A DNA stretch of 64,000 bases, taken from the NCBI GenBank assembly GCA_006386115.1, contig VFIW01000111.1, positions 62,001 through 126,000 on the forward strand, read 5' to 3'. Source of the DNA: Globisporangium splendens. Its lineage: Eukaryota; Oomycota; Peronosporomycetes; Pythiales; Pythiaceae. Positions 20,351-29,514 of this stretch are shown here, one piece after another. Both the position numbers and the translations under genes were made by a program. Position 1 is the first letter of the stretch; every line of letters begins with the position of its first letter. The notes under the pieces are model-generated. The model did no database searches. It was given only the letters and a program-made list of their open reading frames with translations, and had not been told where the DNA came from.

Positions 20351-20780
20351 ATGAGGCGCTACTCCCAGCTACAGTTGCCAATCACCTACGCTCTGTACGT
20401 CGCCATCCTCTTCCACTCTCCAAACGTTCGATACTATCAAGACAGGGATGGACTCACTCATGAGAAACTCCAAGCTGTCATAACAAATATCCTGGTGAAT
20501 GGTGCCATGGAGCTCCTCAGCTTCATGCACGTCGAGCGCAAATTGAAACGACAGTTTGGAGTCTCGGTATGCTATCAACTGGCGCTTGCACTGGAGAATG
20601 AGTGGCACATTTACCAGTGTCTGCTCTCAGCTTGGGTCATTGTGGTTCCAGTTTTCGCTGGCTCATAGTGGTACGCTCGCTGGCCATGTTGAATCCAATA
20701 GGAGAGTGCTACCACCTCTTCTAAAACTACCACCAAGCGCGGACTTTTCGTTCATATTCAAGTGGATCAGCAGAGGGTAA
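20351..20780 (+). pseudogene. Oomycete membrane protein relic 2, 5'-truncated (copy A)
   Basis: This is a second, truncated member of the same family directly downstream of relic 1. It shows YALYVAILFHSPNVRYYQD, LEL-type helix residues around AMELLSFMHVE, and ENEWHIYQC, paralleling relic 1, and ends after a probable intron in DFSFIFKWISRG at 20780. The N-terminal helices are absent. Compared with copy B, 2 bases are missing at about 20647 (VVPVF instead of VVFQF), breaking the frame before the last exon. Confidence 0.7.
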
Positions 20781-21690
20781 AAGCGGATGAAGCGAGTGGA
20801 ATTTAAAAGAAAGTCGGACGGTCTTGTACTGCTCCAGAGTGGTCAGAGGCGCACCGTCCACACCGTGCGTTTTCAGTATCGATCCGCATGAGGGGACAAC
20901 GCCAACCCTTTTCGACCTGATGCATACTTTGACAGTACGATTGTCTTGCGGCTCACGGTTCGGCACTGCTTTTGACTGCCCAGAACTGGTTTGTGGTGAT
21001 GTGACCACTTGCCGCAACTGACCTGCAAAGTGTGCTGGAGCAATCTGGGGTGCCTGCTCCCATTTTCAGAAGCGGACCTTCGCCACAACGATAGAAACCT
21101 GTCTGGTGCGTGCGATGGCTGCTGGGACACGCACCGTTGTTCCAAGACCAAGAGCATATGCAGCATGATGCTATCGCCGTAGATGTCGTTTTTCTTCCTC
21201 CTTTGCAAATCACGTTCGTGGTGCAAGTTCCGTCTTCCAAGCACGTTTGTGTTCAAGGGTCCAGCCTCCCCCACGTAAAGGCCAACTGCGAAGCGTGTTC
21301 TCGTGACAACATTTTTTGAGAAGCACGGAAAACCTGGAATGCAAGTTTCCTGATGCGAGTAGTATTTGTGCCCGCTGTTATCCAGTCTTGCCAAATGGTC
21401 ATAAAGTGTAAATGTGCTGCGTGCTGTCTAGACAGAAAATAAGCTCGAGAGCCGTTGCGATTGCTCATCGTCAGGATGCTGGGAGACAGCTCCTAAGGCG
21501 GTGGATTAGGTGCTGCGTCTAAACTTGTTCGGGTGTTGGCAGTCCCTTTCGCTCTCTTTGCTGAGGGAGCGACAGCAATTCGTCGGGACACACCACCTCT
21601 CCAGCTCAGAAAAGATGCTATGAGAGAGCACCTCATTCTTGAGTCATGTGAGTTGAGTCAAGACTGTCTGTGCATTCAAGTCTAGTCGTG
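20781..21690. other. Gene-free spacer upstream of CEP164 (copy A)
   Basis: Nothing recognisable as a gene. It should hold the CEP164-like promoter. It aligns along its length to 44391-45250 in copy B with scattered substitutions and indels. Confidence 0.5.
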
Positions 21691-21717
21691 ATGGACACTG
21701 CGAGCGCAGAGTTTAAN
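21691..21717 (+). pseudogene. CEP164-like gene, first codons only (copy A)
   Basis: The ATG at 21691 begins MDTASAEF, matching MDTTSAEF at 45251 in copy B. Identity with copy B ends at the N at 21717, where the sequence changes to the unrelated repeat protein. I read this as an assembly break, not a biological truncation or gene fusion. Confidence 0.8.
21717..21717. other. Ambiguous base at the copy A boundary
   Basis: This is the only N in the window. It lies exactly where copy A stops matching copy B. The bases around it (TTTAA-N-AGC) share a few letters with both partners, as expected if two contigs were merged on a minimal overlap. Confidence 0.9.
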
Positions 21718-22895
21718 AGCGGTCCAGTCGCTGTGGACATCCCGTTGGTGACGGACAACAACATTGACACGAACACGATTGTCGTTGACACTCCATCCGG
21801 TCCTACCGTGATCGAAGTGCCAGAGACCAGTGCGGGAGGCAAGACTTTGTCCCCAGAGACCACCATTGTTGTTGACACGCCAAGCGGTCCTCAGGTTGTC
21901 GAGATCCCAGCTATCAAGAAGGGTGAGCCAACGACGACCGTTGTGGTGGACACGCCGAGCGGTCCAGTCGCTGTGGACATCCCGCTGGTGACGGACAACA
22001 ACATTGACACGAACACGATTGTCGTTGACACTCCATCCGGTCCTACCGTGATCGAAGTGCCAGAGACCAGTGCGGGAGGCAAGACTTTGTCCCCAGAGAC
22101 CACCATTGTTGTTGACACGCCAAGCGGTCCTCAGGTTGTCGAGATCCCAGCTATCAAGAAGGGTGAGCCAACGACGACCGTTGTGGTGGACACGCTGAGC
22201 GGTCCAGTCGCTGTGGACATCCCGCTGGTGACGGACAACAACATTGACACGAACACGATTGTCGTTGACACTCCATCCGGTCCTACCGTGATCGAAGTGC
22301 CAGAGACCAGTGCGGGAGGCAAGACTTTGTCCCCAGAGACCACCATTGTTGTTGACACGCCAAGCGGTCCTCAGGTTGTCGAGATCCCAGCTATCAAGAA
22401 GGGTGAGCCAACGACGACCGTTGTGGTGGACACGCTGAGCGGTCCAGTCGCTGTGGACATCCCGCTGGTGGCGGACAACAACATTGACACGAACACGATT
22501 GTCGTTGACACTCCATCCGGTCCTACCGTGATCGAAGTGCCAGAAGTTACTGATACTCCAGTGATGGCTCCTGGCAGGAAGTTTATGACCAAGCCAGAGT
22601 TCAAGGTGAAAATTGGCGACCACTTTGGCCAGCAGTTCGATGTACTCGATAAAGAAATTGCGTTTGCTGAGGTCCAAGTGGCGAAGGCGACCCAAATGAA
22701 GAAAAAGCTTGAAGACTGTGTTATTCAAGCGTCCGAGAAGGTATGAAAGCGACTTTGTCTGGTTGAATAATGTTGTCTCGTGCAGAACTGACTTTTGTGT
22801 TTTGTGTGCAGTTTGGCTGGTATGGAGTCTACGAGCACGACGATGTGTTCGATTCTGCCGTGAAATGGGTGGCCACTGATTGCATGGCCGCGTAA
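21718..22895 (+). CDS. Repetitive V/D/T/P-rich protein, 5' end missing
   Basis: I do not recognise the family. The gene is cut on the left by the N at 21717. Exon A runs to 22740, with an intron 22741-22811 (GTATGA...TGCAG), and exon B 22812-22895 ends in MAA and TAA. The visible protein has three full 80-residue repeats and a partial fourth. Each is built from three sub-units with the core VVDTPSGPxVxxxP. There follows a non-repetitive C terminus of about 95 residues (TKPEFKVKIGDHFGQQFDVLDKE is its middle in part; KKKLEDCVIQ; FGWYGVYEHDDVF). No signal peptide or membrane segment is visible in what remains. The repeats suggest a wall, surface or matrix protein, but this is only a guess. The same gene tail may lie left of the window next to copy A. 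Confidence 0.7.
21721..22544 (+). repeat. 240-base in-frame tandem repeats, 3.4 units
   Basis: Units start at 21721, 21961, 22201 and 22441 (GGTCCAGTCGCTGTGGACAT). They differ at only a handful of bases, such as CCGTTGG/CCGCTGG, CGCCGAGC/CGCTGAGC and one GTGACG/GTGGCG. The period is exactly 80 codons. Each unit contains three diverged sub-repeats of about 25-29 codons, so a short repeat evolved first and a 3-unit block was later amplified. Units this similar can be collapsed or expanded by an assembler, so the true copy number is uncertain. Confidence 0.97.
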
Positions 22896-23414
22896 GCGAT
22901 CGCGCTGCCAACGAAGCAAGCGCGCATGCTCATCGAGAAAAGTGAGTAGCTGAAAGAATGCTCCGAGGTGTCTTTAACTTGGCAGACGATGAGCAGTCTC
23001 GCCCTGCAGAGACGCCGAATGTCCCTTTCGTATCTCAGCTCGCAACGTGTAGTTTGCATGAAGTACTGTGATTGCATATTGTCTTTGCGTAGCGTTTCCA
23101 GATGCATGTAGCTATCACCATGCCACGAGTAGTGATAATGCGAACTCTTCAATACATGTATGAACTGCTTTGCCTTGATTTCATCTGTCTCGGGACACTT
23201 CCTGCAACTCTGCAACAATTATCGTCTGGTTCAATTAATTGCAGCAACACTGTATATTGCATTTATTGCATAAAACATGCAAGCAATAATCCTTCAAACT
23301 TGTCAAAATGCATAAAAATGGGTGGCTGGGTCTTTGGGTTGTTGAGGGTTGCGAATGATAGGGGGAGAGGTTTGGAGCTAAAGGACGAATTGCTGACGAA
23401 CTAACACAAGCGAA
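22896..23414. other. Junction between repeat gene and copy B; LSM2 promoter
   Basis: The first 118 bases (22896-23013) follow the repeat-protein stop and are seen only once in the window. From 23014 the sequence equals window base 1 onward. The rest is the LSM2 upstream region; no gene is seen. Confidence 0.6.
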
Positions 23415-23960
23415 ATGGTACGATGCGGTCTGCTTTGTGCGTGCGCGCGCCGCCGCTTATACGAGGCGGTAGTTACCGCGTGTGTATCTGTACGAGTGTG
23501 TCGTGCCCTCACCCGCTCTCTGCTGCTGCTGCTGTTTGTATGGTGCAGTTGTTCTATTCGTTCTTCAAGACGCTGATCGGCAAGGAGATCGCCGTGGAGC
23601 TCAAGAACGACGTCGCGCTCATGGGCACGCTCCACTCGGTGGACCAGTATTTAAATATCAAGCTGCTCAACGTGTCCGTTGTGGAAGGCGACAAGTTCCC
23701 GCAGTTGGTACGTGGAGCGTAGTGGTATACGTGTGTAGCTGTCTGAATGATGCGCTAGACTCTCAAGGACTGTGGAATGTGGAATGCTCACTGCCTTGCT
23801 GCTGTTTTCTGACTGTGGTTACGAATATTAGATGAACATGAAGAACTGCTTTGTTCGCGGTAGCTCGATCCGCTATGTGCAGATCCCCGCAGGAGAAGTC
23901 GACACGGAATTGCTGCAGGACGCCACACGACGAGAAGCCAACGCCAACAAGCAGACGTAG
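23415..23960 (+). CDS. LSM2: LSm2, U6 snRNA-associated Sm-like protein (copy B)
   Basis: Identical at every base to the copy A gene. Exons are ATG-only 23415-23417, 23549-23707 and 23832-23960 (96 residues). The same Sm1 and Sm2 motifs are present, and the same choice applies between the ATG-only exon and an in-frame ATG at 23540. The absence of a single change, introns included, contrasts with the several percent divergence a few kilobases away. Confidence 0.93.
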
Positions 23961-24634
23961 GCATCGCGTAGCATAAGCTTACCCAGAGAGAAGGAAACAG
24001 GCAACGAGCGGGCAGGGTTCACGTCATTTTGACTGGGCTAGCTGGTGGTCGTGGACGCACGCGCGGTGATGATAATCGTAAGAAGCGAATGATGTGGATG
24101 GACTTCCGTGGGAGGTGATTAATCGTGTGCAGGACTAAATAGAATCATCGTCAAAAAAGCGTGAGAGACTGGCAGCCTCATGGTCTTTGGCCGCCATTCA
24201 TATTGGTTTATATGATGCTGGACAGCTTTAACAAGTTTCCATAAATGGCGCAAAGGAAAAATCGGTCTGATGCAAGCAAATCCGCGCGCAGAGCGACTGT
24301 TTATTTGTACGCGTGATACTCTGAAGTCAGTGGAAAAGTCGCCGGCATTGAGTCCAGAGGCTGGAATGCTGTGTGCCTGAGCATGATTGGAAATCGCTCG
24401 CTCTGGAAGCAAGCGCATAGAACTGATCCTCGCAAATAATAAAAAGAAAACCTGCAAATCATGCAAAGCGTCTGCGTGTTCTCGGTTTAGCAAGAAACCA
24501 CACAGAGCAACCACACGTTTTCTGCTTTCTTTCCTCGTCCATCAAAGAGCCATCGCATGCCTTGATTTATACCTCCATTCCCCTCCCTCCCCTTCTCCAT
24601 ACTCTTCCAACACGCTCTCACTCGTTCGCTTGCT
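23961..24634. other. Spacer between LSM2 and MIOX (copy B)
   Basis: Identical to 948-1621. It holds the convergent 3' UTRs; no gene is seen. Confidence 0.6.
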
Positions 24635-25543
24635 TTACCAGCAGAGCTTGCCTGGCAAGTACTTGTCAATGAGCGACTGGTAATACGGCCACAGCTTCTC
24701 GACGTCAGGACGTGTGTCGGCTTTGGTGTACAGGTCAAACTTGTTGAACTCGAGCACCCAGTCCATCATTTCCTCGTCCTCCTCGTCCATCAGGTGCTGG
24801 TACTCCTTCTCCTTGTGCCACGGGTAGCACGAGTGGTAGCGCACCATGGCGAGACCTTCGTCCGGGATCGTCGTGTTGTTGAACTTGAGCATCTGGTACA
24901 AGTACTCGTCATGGCCCCACGCGAACTTGAGATTCTTGAACCCGCAGTACGGCTCGTAGATGCCGTACTCCGTGTTGTAGCGCGGGTCACTCATGTCCGG
25001 GTTGAGCGCGTTGAACTCGGGGAACACCACCGAGTCCGGGATCTTGCAGCCAAGCACCCAGGTATCACCACCGAGCGACCACTGATCGCCGTCGGCCGTG
25101 CCTTCCTGGCCATCCTCCTTGGCGCCCCAGAGGTACTGGATCTTGCCCATATCGTGCAGCAACCCCACCAACTGGAACCAGTCCGGATGACCCGCGGCGC
25201 GGATGCCCTCGGCCGTCTGCAGCATGTGCTCGAGGTTCGGGAGCGACGAGTCCGGGTCCGACGAGTCCACGTAGCCCTTGAGCGCCTCAAACGCCTCCCA
25301 GACCGTCATCTCGGTGTTTGTGAAGTTGCCGTACTTGGCTTGCATCTTGTCGTTGAACACGACCGTCTGGTTCTTGCGCATGAGCATGTAATGGCGCTCG
25401 ACGGTCTCCTGGCGCGAGCTGTCCTTGTAGTTGCGGAACTCGGTCTCGTCCTTGCCGGGCACCGCCTTCTCCTTGTGCTCGACCGCACTCTTCTTCGGTG
25501 CCGTCGCCGCCGCGATGTTGCGCTTCGACACCTCGATGTTCAT
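24635..25543 (-). CDS. MIOX: Myo-inositol oxygenase (copy B)
   Basis: The same 302-residue di-iron oxygenase as copy A, converting myo-inositol to D-glucuronate, with no residue differences. All six ligands (H106, H130, D131, H211, H237, D270) are present. The start is ATG 25543-25541. Identity with copy A ends about 45 bases upstream of this start codon, so the promoters of the two copies differ although the proteins do not. Confidence 0.97.
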   Translation of the reverse strand: MNIEVSKRNIAAATAPKKSAVEHKEKAVPGKDETEFRNYKDSSRQETVERHYMLMRKNQTVVFNDKMQAKYGNFTNTEMTVWEAFEALKGYVDSSDPDSSLPNLEHMLQTAEGIRAAGHPDWFQLVGLLHDMGKIQYLWGAKEDGQEGTADGDQWSLGGDTWVLGCKIPDSVVFPEFNALNPDMSDPRYNTEYGIYEPYCGFKNLKFAWGHDEYLYQMLKFNNTTIPDEGLAMVRYHSCYPWHKEKEYQHLMDEEDEEMMDWVLEFNKFDLYTKADTRPDVEKLWPYYQSLIDKYLPGKLCW

Positions 25544-27711
25544 GGTTCAGCTGATGACTCTGATCGACAGGGGAAAACTGTGCAAATGAGAGGAAGCGTG
25601 AGAATGATGCGAAATGACATGAGCGAAGCGAGGCGACGCGTGCGTCCCATAACGACAGACGCATGGCATGGGATCCCACGACGTACCGAACAAATAGGTT
25701 TGTGCGCCGAGCCGTCCGGCCGTCACCTTGCGCCAAAGATAGAGAGCGCCATGCGGGACACTAACGGATGGGGGGGGAAGCATTAGACCATCCGAAATTT
25801 ACATGGAAGGCAGAAAATTCAGCCCAGAGAAGACGGTAGTTTACAGTCGCGCAGATTGGTTGACGCTTCCGGTTTCCTTCGTTTACGCGTACTTTAATAA
25901 TCAATGTGCAACATGTTTCTAAGAGTTCAAATGAATATGTCAAACATTGCAGTAGGATTATTAACATTTATAATTCAACAATGACTCGAATCAAACGTGA
26001 GTGCAGCTTGTCGCATGAAGGAGGGTCACTTGAGCTGAAGCTTTTTGCGCAATGGTTAATTACGGAGATGTGCGGCGCTGCACGTGCAACAAAAACAAGT
26101 CGCTGGATAATTAAAAATAACTTGCGTCCACACTAAACAGCAAGACCCACGCGACCCTGAACTGTGGTATCTCCAGAAAGCACCCTTTCCCGTGTGCGGG
26201 TCGACGGGTCTATGGGCAAACAAGAGAAACGGGCCTTTCCAGAAACCCGTTTCGTTGCACAACTGATGTTACCTGTATTAATAAACGGGTGGGTGGGTCG
26301 ATTCTTGAACATTGTGGAAACCCGTTCGAAAAACCCGTGGGGAGGGAACGCAAGCAAGAGGGCCGATTGAACTTGCGCATGGCAAATGGCACACGCAATG
26401 TTGCAGTGCAAGCCGCGATTTGTGGGGAACGCAGACAAGGCCGCAGGCACCTCCCATCATGACCATATCACTCGCCGCTTGCACAACCACCCATGGAGGA
26501 CTAATACGGAGCTCGCGGCGTTAGTTCGCTAGTAGTTCGCAGCCTATCTTCAACCTTCAAGGTTCTCTTCTGGGCAAAGTTCAACCTTGAGGTTCTTCAA
26601 TGTGTCAGTATGCTTTTTAACAGGTTCAGTTTCGATACTGATTCTATTAGCGGACAAATGAGGAACTCAGCGATTTATTCCAGTTCACAAGTTTGGGGTG
26701 CTTTACCTGCAACGTTGCAGCCAGAACTGCAACCACGCTCCAGGCGAGACGACGTCTATTGACTATACTACATTTACTACTGCACTGCCACCTGTATGGC
26801 AGAGCCCGCCCCTCCCGCGATTCCAGTGGTCGGACAAGATCTGTGCTCATTTGGGAGGTCGAGGCTGCTTTGTCGGAGCGCGGATGCTGAGAATGCGCAT
26901 CGCAATGCACGCGTCATCACTCGCATCGACTGCAGCGTCGATGCATCGGACGCTTCCAGGTCCGGGAGTCCACAGAACGAGCAACGACGCACAATACGCT
27001 GGAAAGTGACGCTCCAGGCATCCCAGTGAGGATGGTGCCTAAGCTTGGAGCCGTGGCAATGCACCTGTTGGCTCTGAATGGTGCTAGGAAAGCCCATGCA
27101 GAGCACCAATGTCTCTCGCTATAATAAGCCATTGCACGCTCAGCATAGCGCTGTGCATTGCACTGAAGCGCCAAGTCCATTATGCGCTGTTGGGTGAGAC
27201 AAATGGAGGTTTTTGCTTCAGTACAGTATGGATCCTTGGTCTCAAGCACCTACAGTACGATATGCCTTGGAGAAATGTGTGGTGGTGATGGTTCCATCTG
27301 TCTCAACTGCAAATATGTCGCGGCTATTTTGGGGCAGGTAGGATCGATTCGCTCACTGCAGCAAGGAGATAAACACAACCAGCCAGCCATTGCCCGTAAA
27401 TCTTATGACAAGGCATCAGCGGCGCTCTGTGTGGGAACGTGTCCCAGACCAGTTCTCTTATGCATCTCCCACTGTGCTGTTGTTCGCGCATGTCGGGCGA
27501 CAGAAATAGCAAGAGAATCCAGCCAGCAGCCTCGGTCGATCCGCTTTTCCTTGCCATCTTATCTCCATTCTGATCTCCCATCCAGTGAGTCTCTCTCGCA
27601 GAGCTCCGTACCACACATGCCCGACTGTCCTCACACTGAGACTTGCCAGCTCCTGGTGACTGTGCGCTGTGTCAGGAAAAAGCCGAATCCAAATTCAAAG
27701 CGAGCACGAGA
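25544..27711. other. Gene-free spacer upstream of PKA-R (copy B)
   Basis: Counterpart of 2531-4682, with many substitutions and small indels. It keeps the CCCGTTT/AAACGGG cluster and hairpin. No gene is supported. Confidence 0.55.
26226..26253. repeat. Hairpin, 8-base stem (copy B)
   Basis: GAAACGGG (26226-26233) pairs with CCCGTTTC (26246-26253) across a 12-base loop. Stem and loop length are conserved with copy A although neighbouring bases have changed. Confidence 0.5.
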
Positions 27712-28866
27712 ATGTCGGAAAAGGACCTGGATGCCAAGCACTACGCCGTCCGCGACGCCAAGAACGGTGGTGGCAGCAGTTGCAAGGAAGCCCATAACGA
27801 CGGCGTGACGAAGAGGCTCAAAGTGTTCCAGTCCGACAGCAAACACGGCGGTAGCGTGCTGCACGACGGCCACGAACCAGGCATGGACTCGGACGAGTGC
27901 CACACCGAAGACGACGACGATGACTCGGACCGCGACGACCCGGATGACGAGGTCGACATGCGCGAGATTGCGGCGCGACTCGGCTCCAAGAGCGCCACGC
28001 ACAGGCGGTCCGTCGTGTCGTCGTTCATCCCCATGGACGCAGCATGGACGCCGCCCGTGCATCCGAAGAGTGACCAGGACGAACACGCGATCCGGCGCTC
28101 GATCCGCCGCAACCTGCTCTTCTCCAACATCTCGGAGGAGACGCTGCAGATTCTGGTGAACGCCATGAAGTATGTGGCCGTGAAGAAAGGGACGGACGTT
28201 ATCGTGCAGGGTGAGGCCGGCGATCTCTTCTACATCATCGACAGTGGCGTCTGCGAGGTGATCCTGAACGGCCGCGTGTTTGGCGAGATCGACGGCACCT
28301 CGGAGCGCAATTTCTTCGGCGAACTCGCGCTGCTCTACGATTCCCCTCGCGCAGCCACGATCCGCGCGCTCACAGACGCCGAGTGCTGGTCGCTCGACCG
28401 CGTCACTTTCAAGCGCGTGCTCATGGACACGACGATCAAGCAGCGGCAGTTGTACCTGGACTTCCTGGACCAGGTGCCGATCTTCTCGACGCTGTCGCAA
28501 TATGAAAAGATGATCGTCACCGACGCGCTGCGCGTGCGGTATTACGAGCCCGGGGCCGTGATTATCGAGGAAGGGTCCGCGGGCGACGACTTTTACATCG
28601 TCGAGGACGGCGAAGTGATGTGCACCAAGGGCCACGACGAGGTGTCCGCGCGCCTGGGCTCGGGCGACTTCTTTGGCGAGCTGGCGCTCATCACCAACGA
28701 TCTGCGCATGGCGTCGGTCACGGCTGTGCGGAAAACCAAGTGCCTCGTGCTCGATCGCAAGACGTTCAAGCGGTTGCTCGGCCCCATGCAGGAGCATTTG
28801 CGTAAACGCGCCGATCTCTACGAACTCTACATGAACGCACATCCGACCCGGTCTCCTTGCGCTTAA
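27712..28866 (+). CDS. cAMP-dependent protein kinase regulatory subunit (copy B)
   Basis: A 384-residue PKA regulatory subunit with the same architecture as copy A: acidic N terminus (one extra Asp), inhibitor site HRRSVVSS, then two cyclic-nucleotide-binding domains with FGELALLYDSPRAATI and FGELALITNDLRMASV unchanged. About 22 residues differ from copy A, concentrated in the first 50 residues and on CNB surfaces (for example IIN to IID, and GDEF to GDDF in CNB-B). The binding cassettes are untouched, so both copies look functional. The start is ATG 27712, the first ATG in frame. Confidence 0.92.
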   Translation: MSEKDLDAKHYAVRDAKNGGGSSCKEAHNDGVTKRLKVFQSDSKHGGSVLHDGHEPGMDSDECHTEDDDDDSDRDDPDDEVDMREIAARLGSKSATHRRSVVSSFIPMDAAWTPPVHPKSDQDEHAIRRSIRRNLLFSNISEETLQILVNAMKYVAVKKGTDVIVQGEAGDLFYIIDSGVCEVILNGRVFGEIDGTSERNFFGELALLYDSPRAATIRALTDAECWSLDRVTFKRVLMDTTIKQRQLYLDFLDQVPIFSTLSQYEKMIVTDALRVRYYEPGAVIIEEGSAGDDFYIVEDGEVMCTKGHDEVSARLGSGDFFGELALITNDLRMASVTAVRKTKCLVLDRKTFKRLLGPMQEHLRKRADLYELYMNAHPTRSPCA

Positions 28867-29514
28867 AAGCACAAGGAAACAATCAGGTTGTGTGTGTGTG
28901 TGCTAGACATAGCATCTAGAGCACGAAATAGACGATACTAACGCAATTATAAGAATACGCACTTTATATCACTGGCAACCGCGGTCTCGACAAGCCACCG
29001 CTCCGTGTGCTGTTGCTGTGGAATGTTTCTCGCATTGCAATCGGCTTGAGACCAGCAAATCTCAAATGGAAAAGTGGTCGGCATTCGCGACTAGCAAAGT
29101 TGCACGCAGATCGCTGAAAATACCAATGCATAGCAGCCAACAGCAGCGTACCCCCAAAACAAGCGACGCAGCTGAACGGCCGCGAGCTTACTAGGTTGCG
29201 AGTGGCGTGCTGGCTGCCTCCATGGCGCCAACAGAACGCGGCATCCAAGGCGCCATACACAATTCGCCACTGTGCTTGCTTTCCCAATCTTTCCCATCAT
29301 GGTACCGTGCACACCCGTTCTTATATCCACATGCTCTCTTTTATCTGCAAAGGAAAGTGCAGCTAAACTTTATCAAGCAACAGCAGTAGTGTAGTTGCAA
29401 ATTGAAGACTCGACTGATTGAAGCCACCACAGTGTTGCAACCCACAAAAGTTGCAACTTGAGGGTGCCAAGAAAATGCGGAGTGGTGGCGTCAGTGCGCC
29501 ATTCGCCAGCCCCA
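28867..29514. other. Spacer between PKA-R and USP (copy B)
   Basis: Counterpart of 5835-6481 with a short TG expansion near 28890 and other indels. No gene is seen. Confidence 0.55.

Larger units (their letters stand above)
1..21716. repeat. Copy A of a 22-kb duplicated block
   Basis: The stretch from the first base to 21716 matches 23014-45276 in the same order and orientation. The offset is 23013 at the left, 23038 around the deubiquitinase and unknown gene, and changes through small indels elsewhere. Gene content is identical, but this copy carries more damage: a 565-base deletion, and extra frameshifts and stops in the membrane-protein genes. The left boundary is cut by the window edge, so copy A may extend further left. 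The right boundary is an N inside the CEP164-like gene. Whether the copies are alleles, homeologues or a true tandem duplication cannot be decided from the sequence alone. Confidence 0.97.

Noticed and set aside
21721..22544. CRISPR-like or satellite array
   Set aside because: Units are 240 bases, contiguous, in frame and without spacers; they are coding repeats.
21670..22746. Fusion of CEP164 N terminus with the repeat protein
   Set aside because: The fusion frame passes through the N at an abrupt loss of homology, so it is treated as an assembly join.
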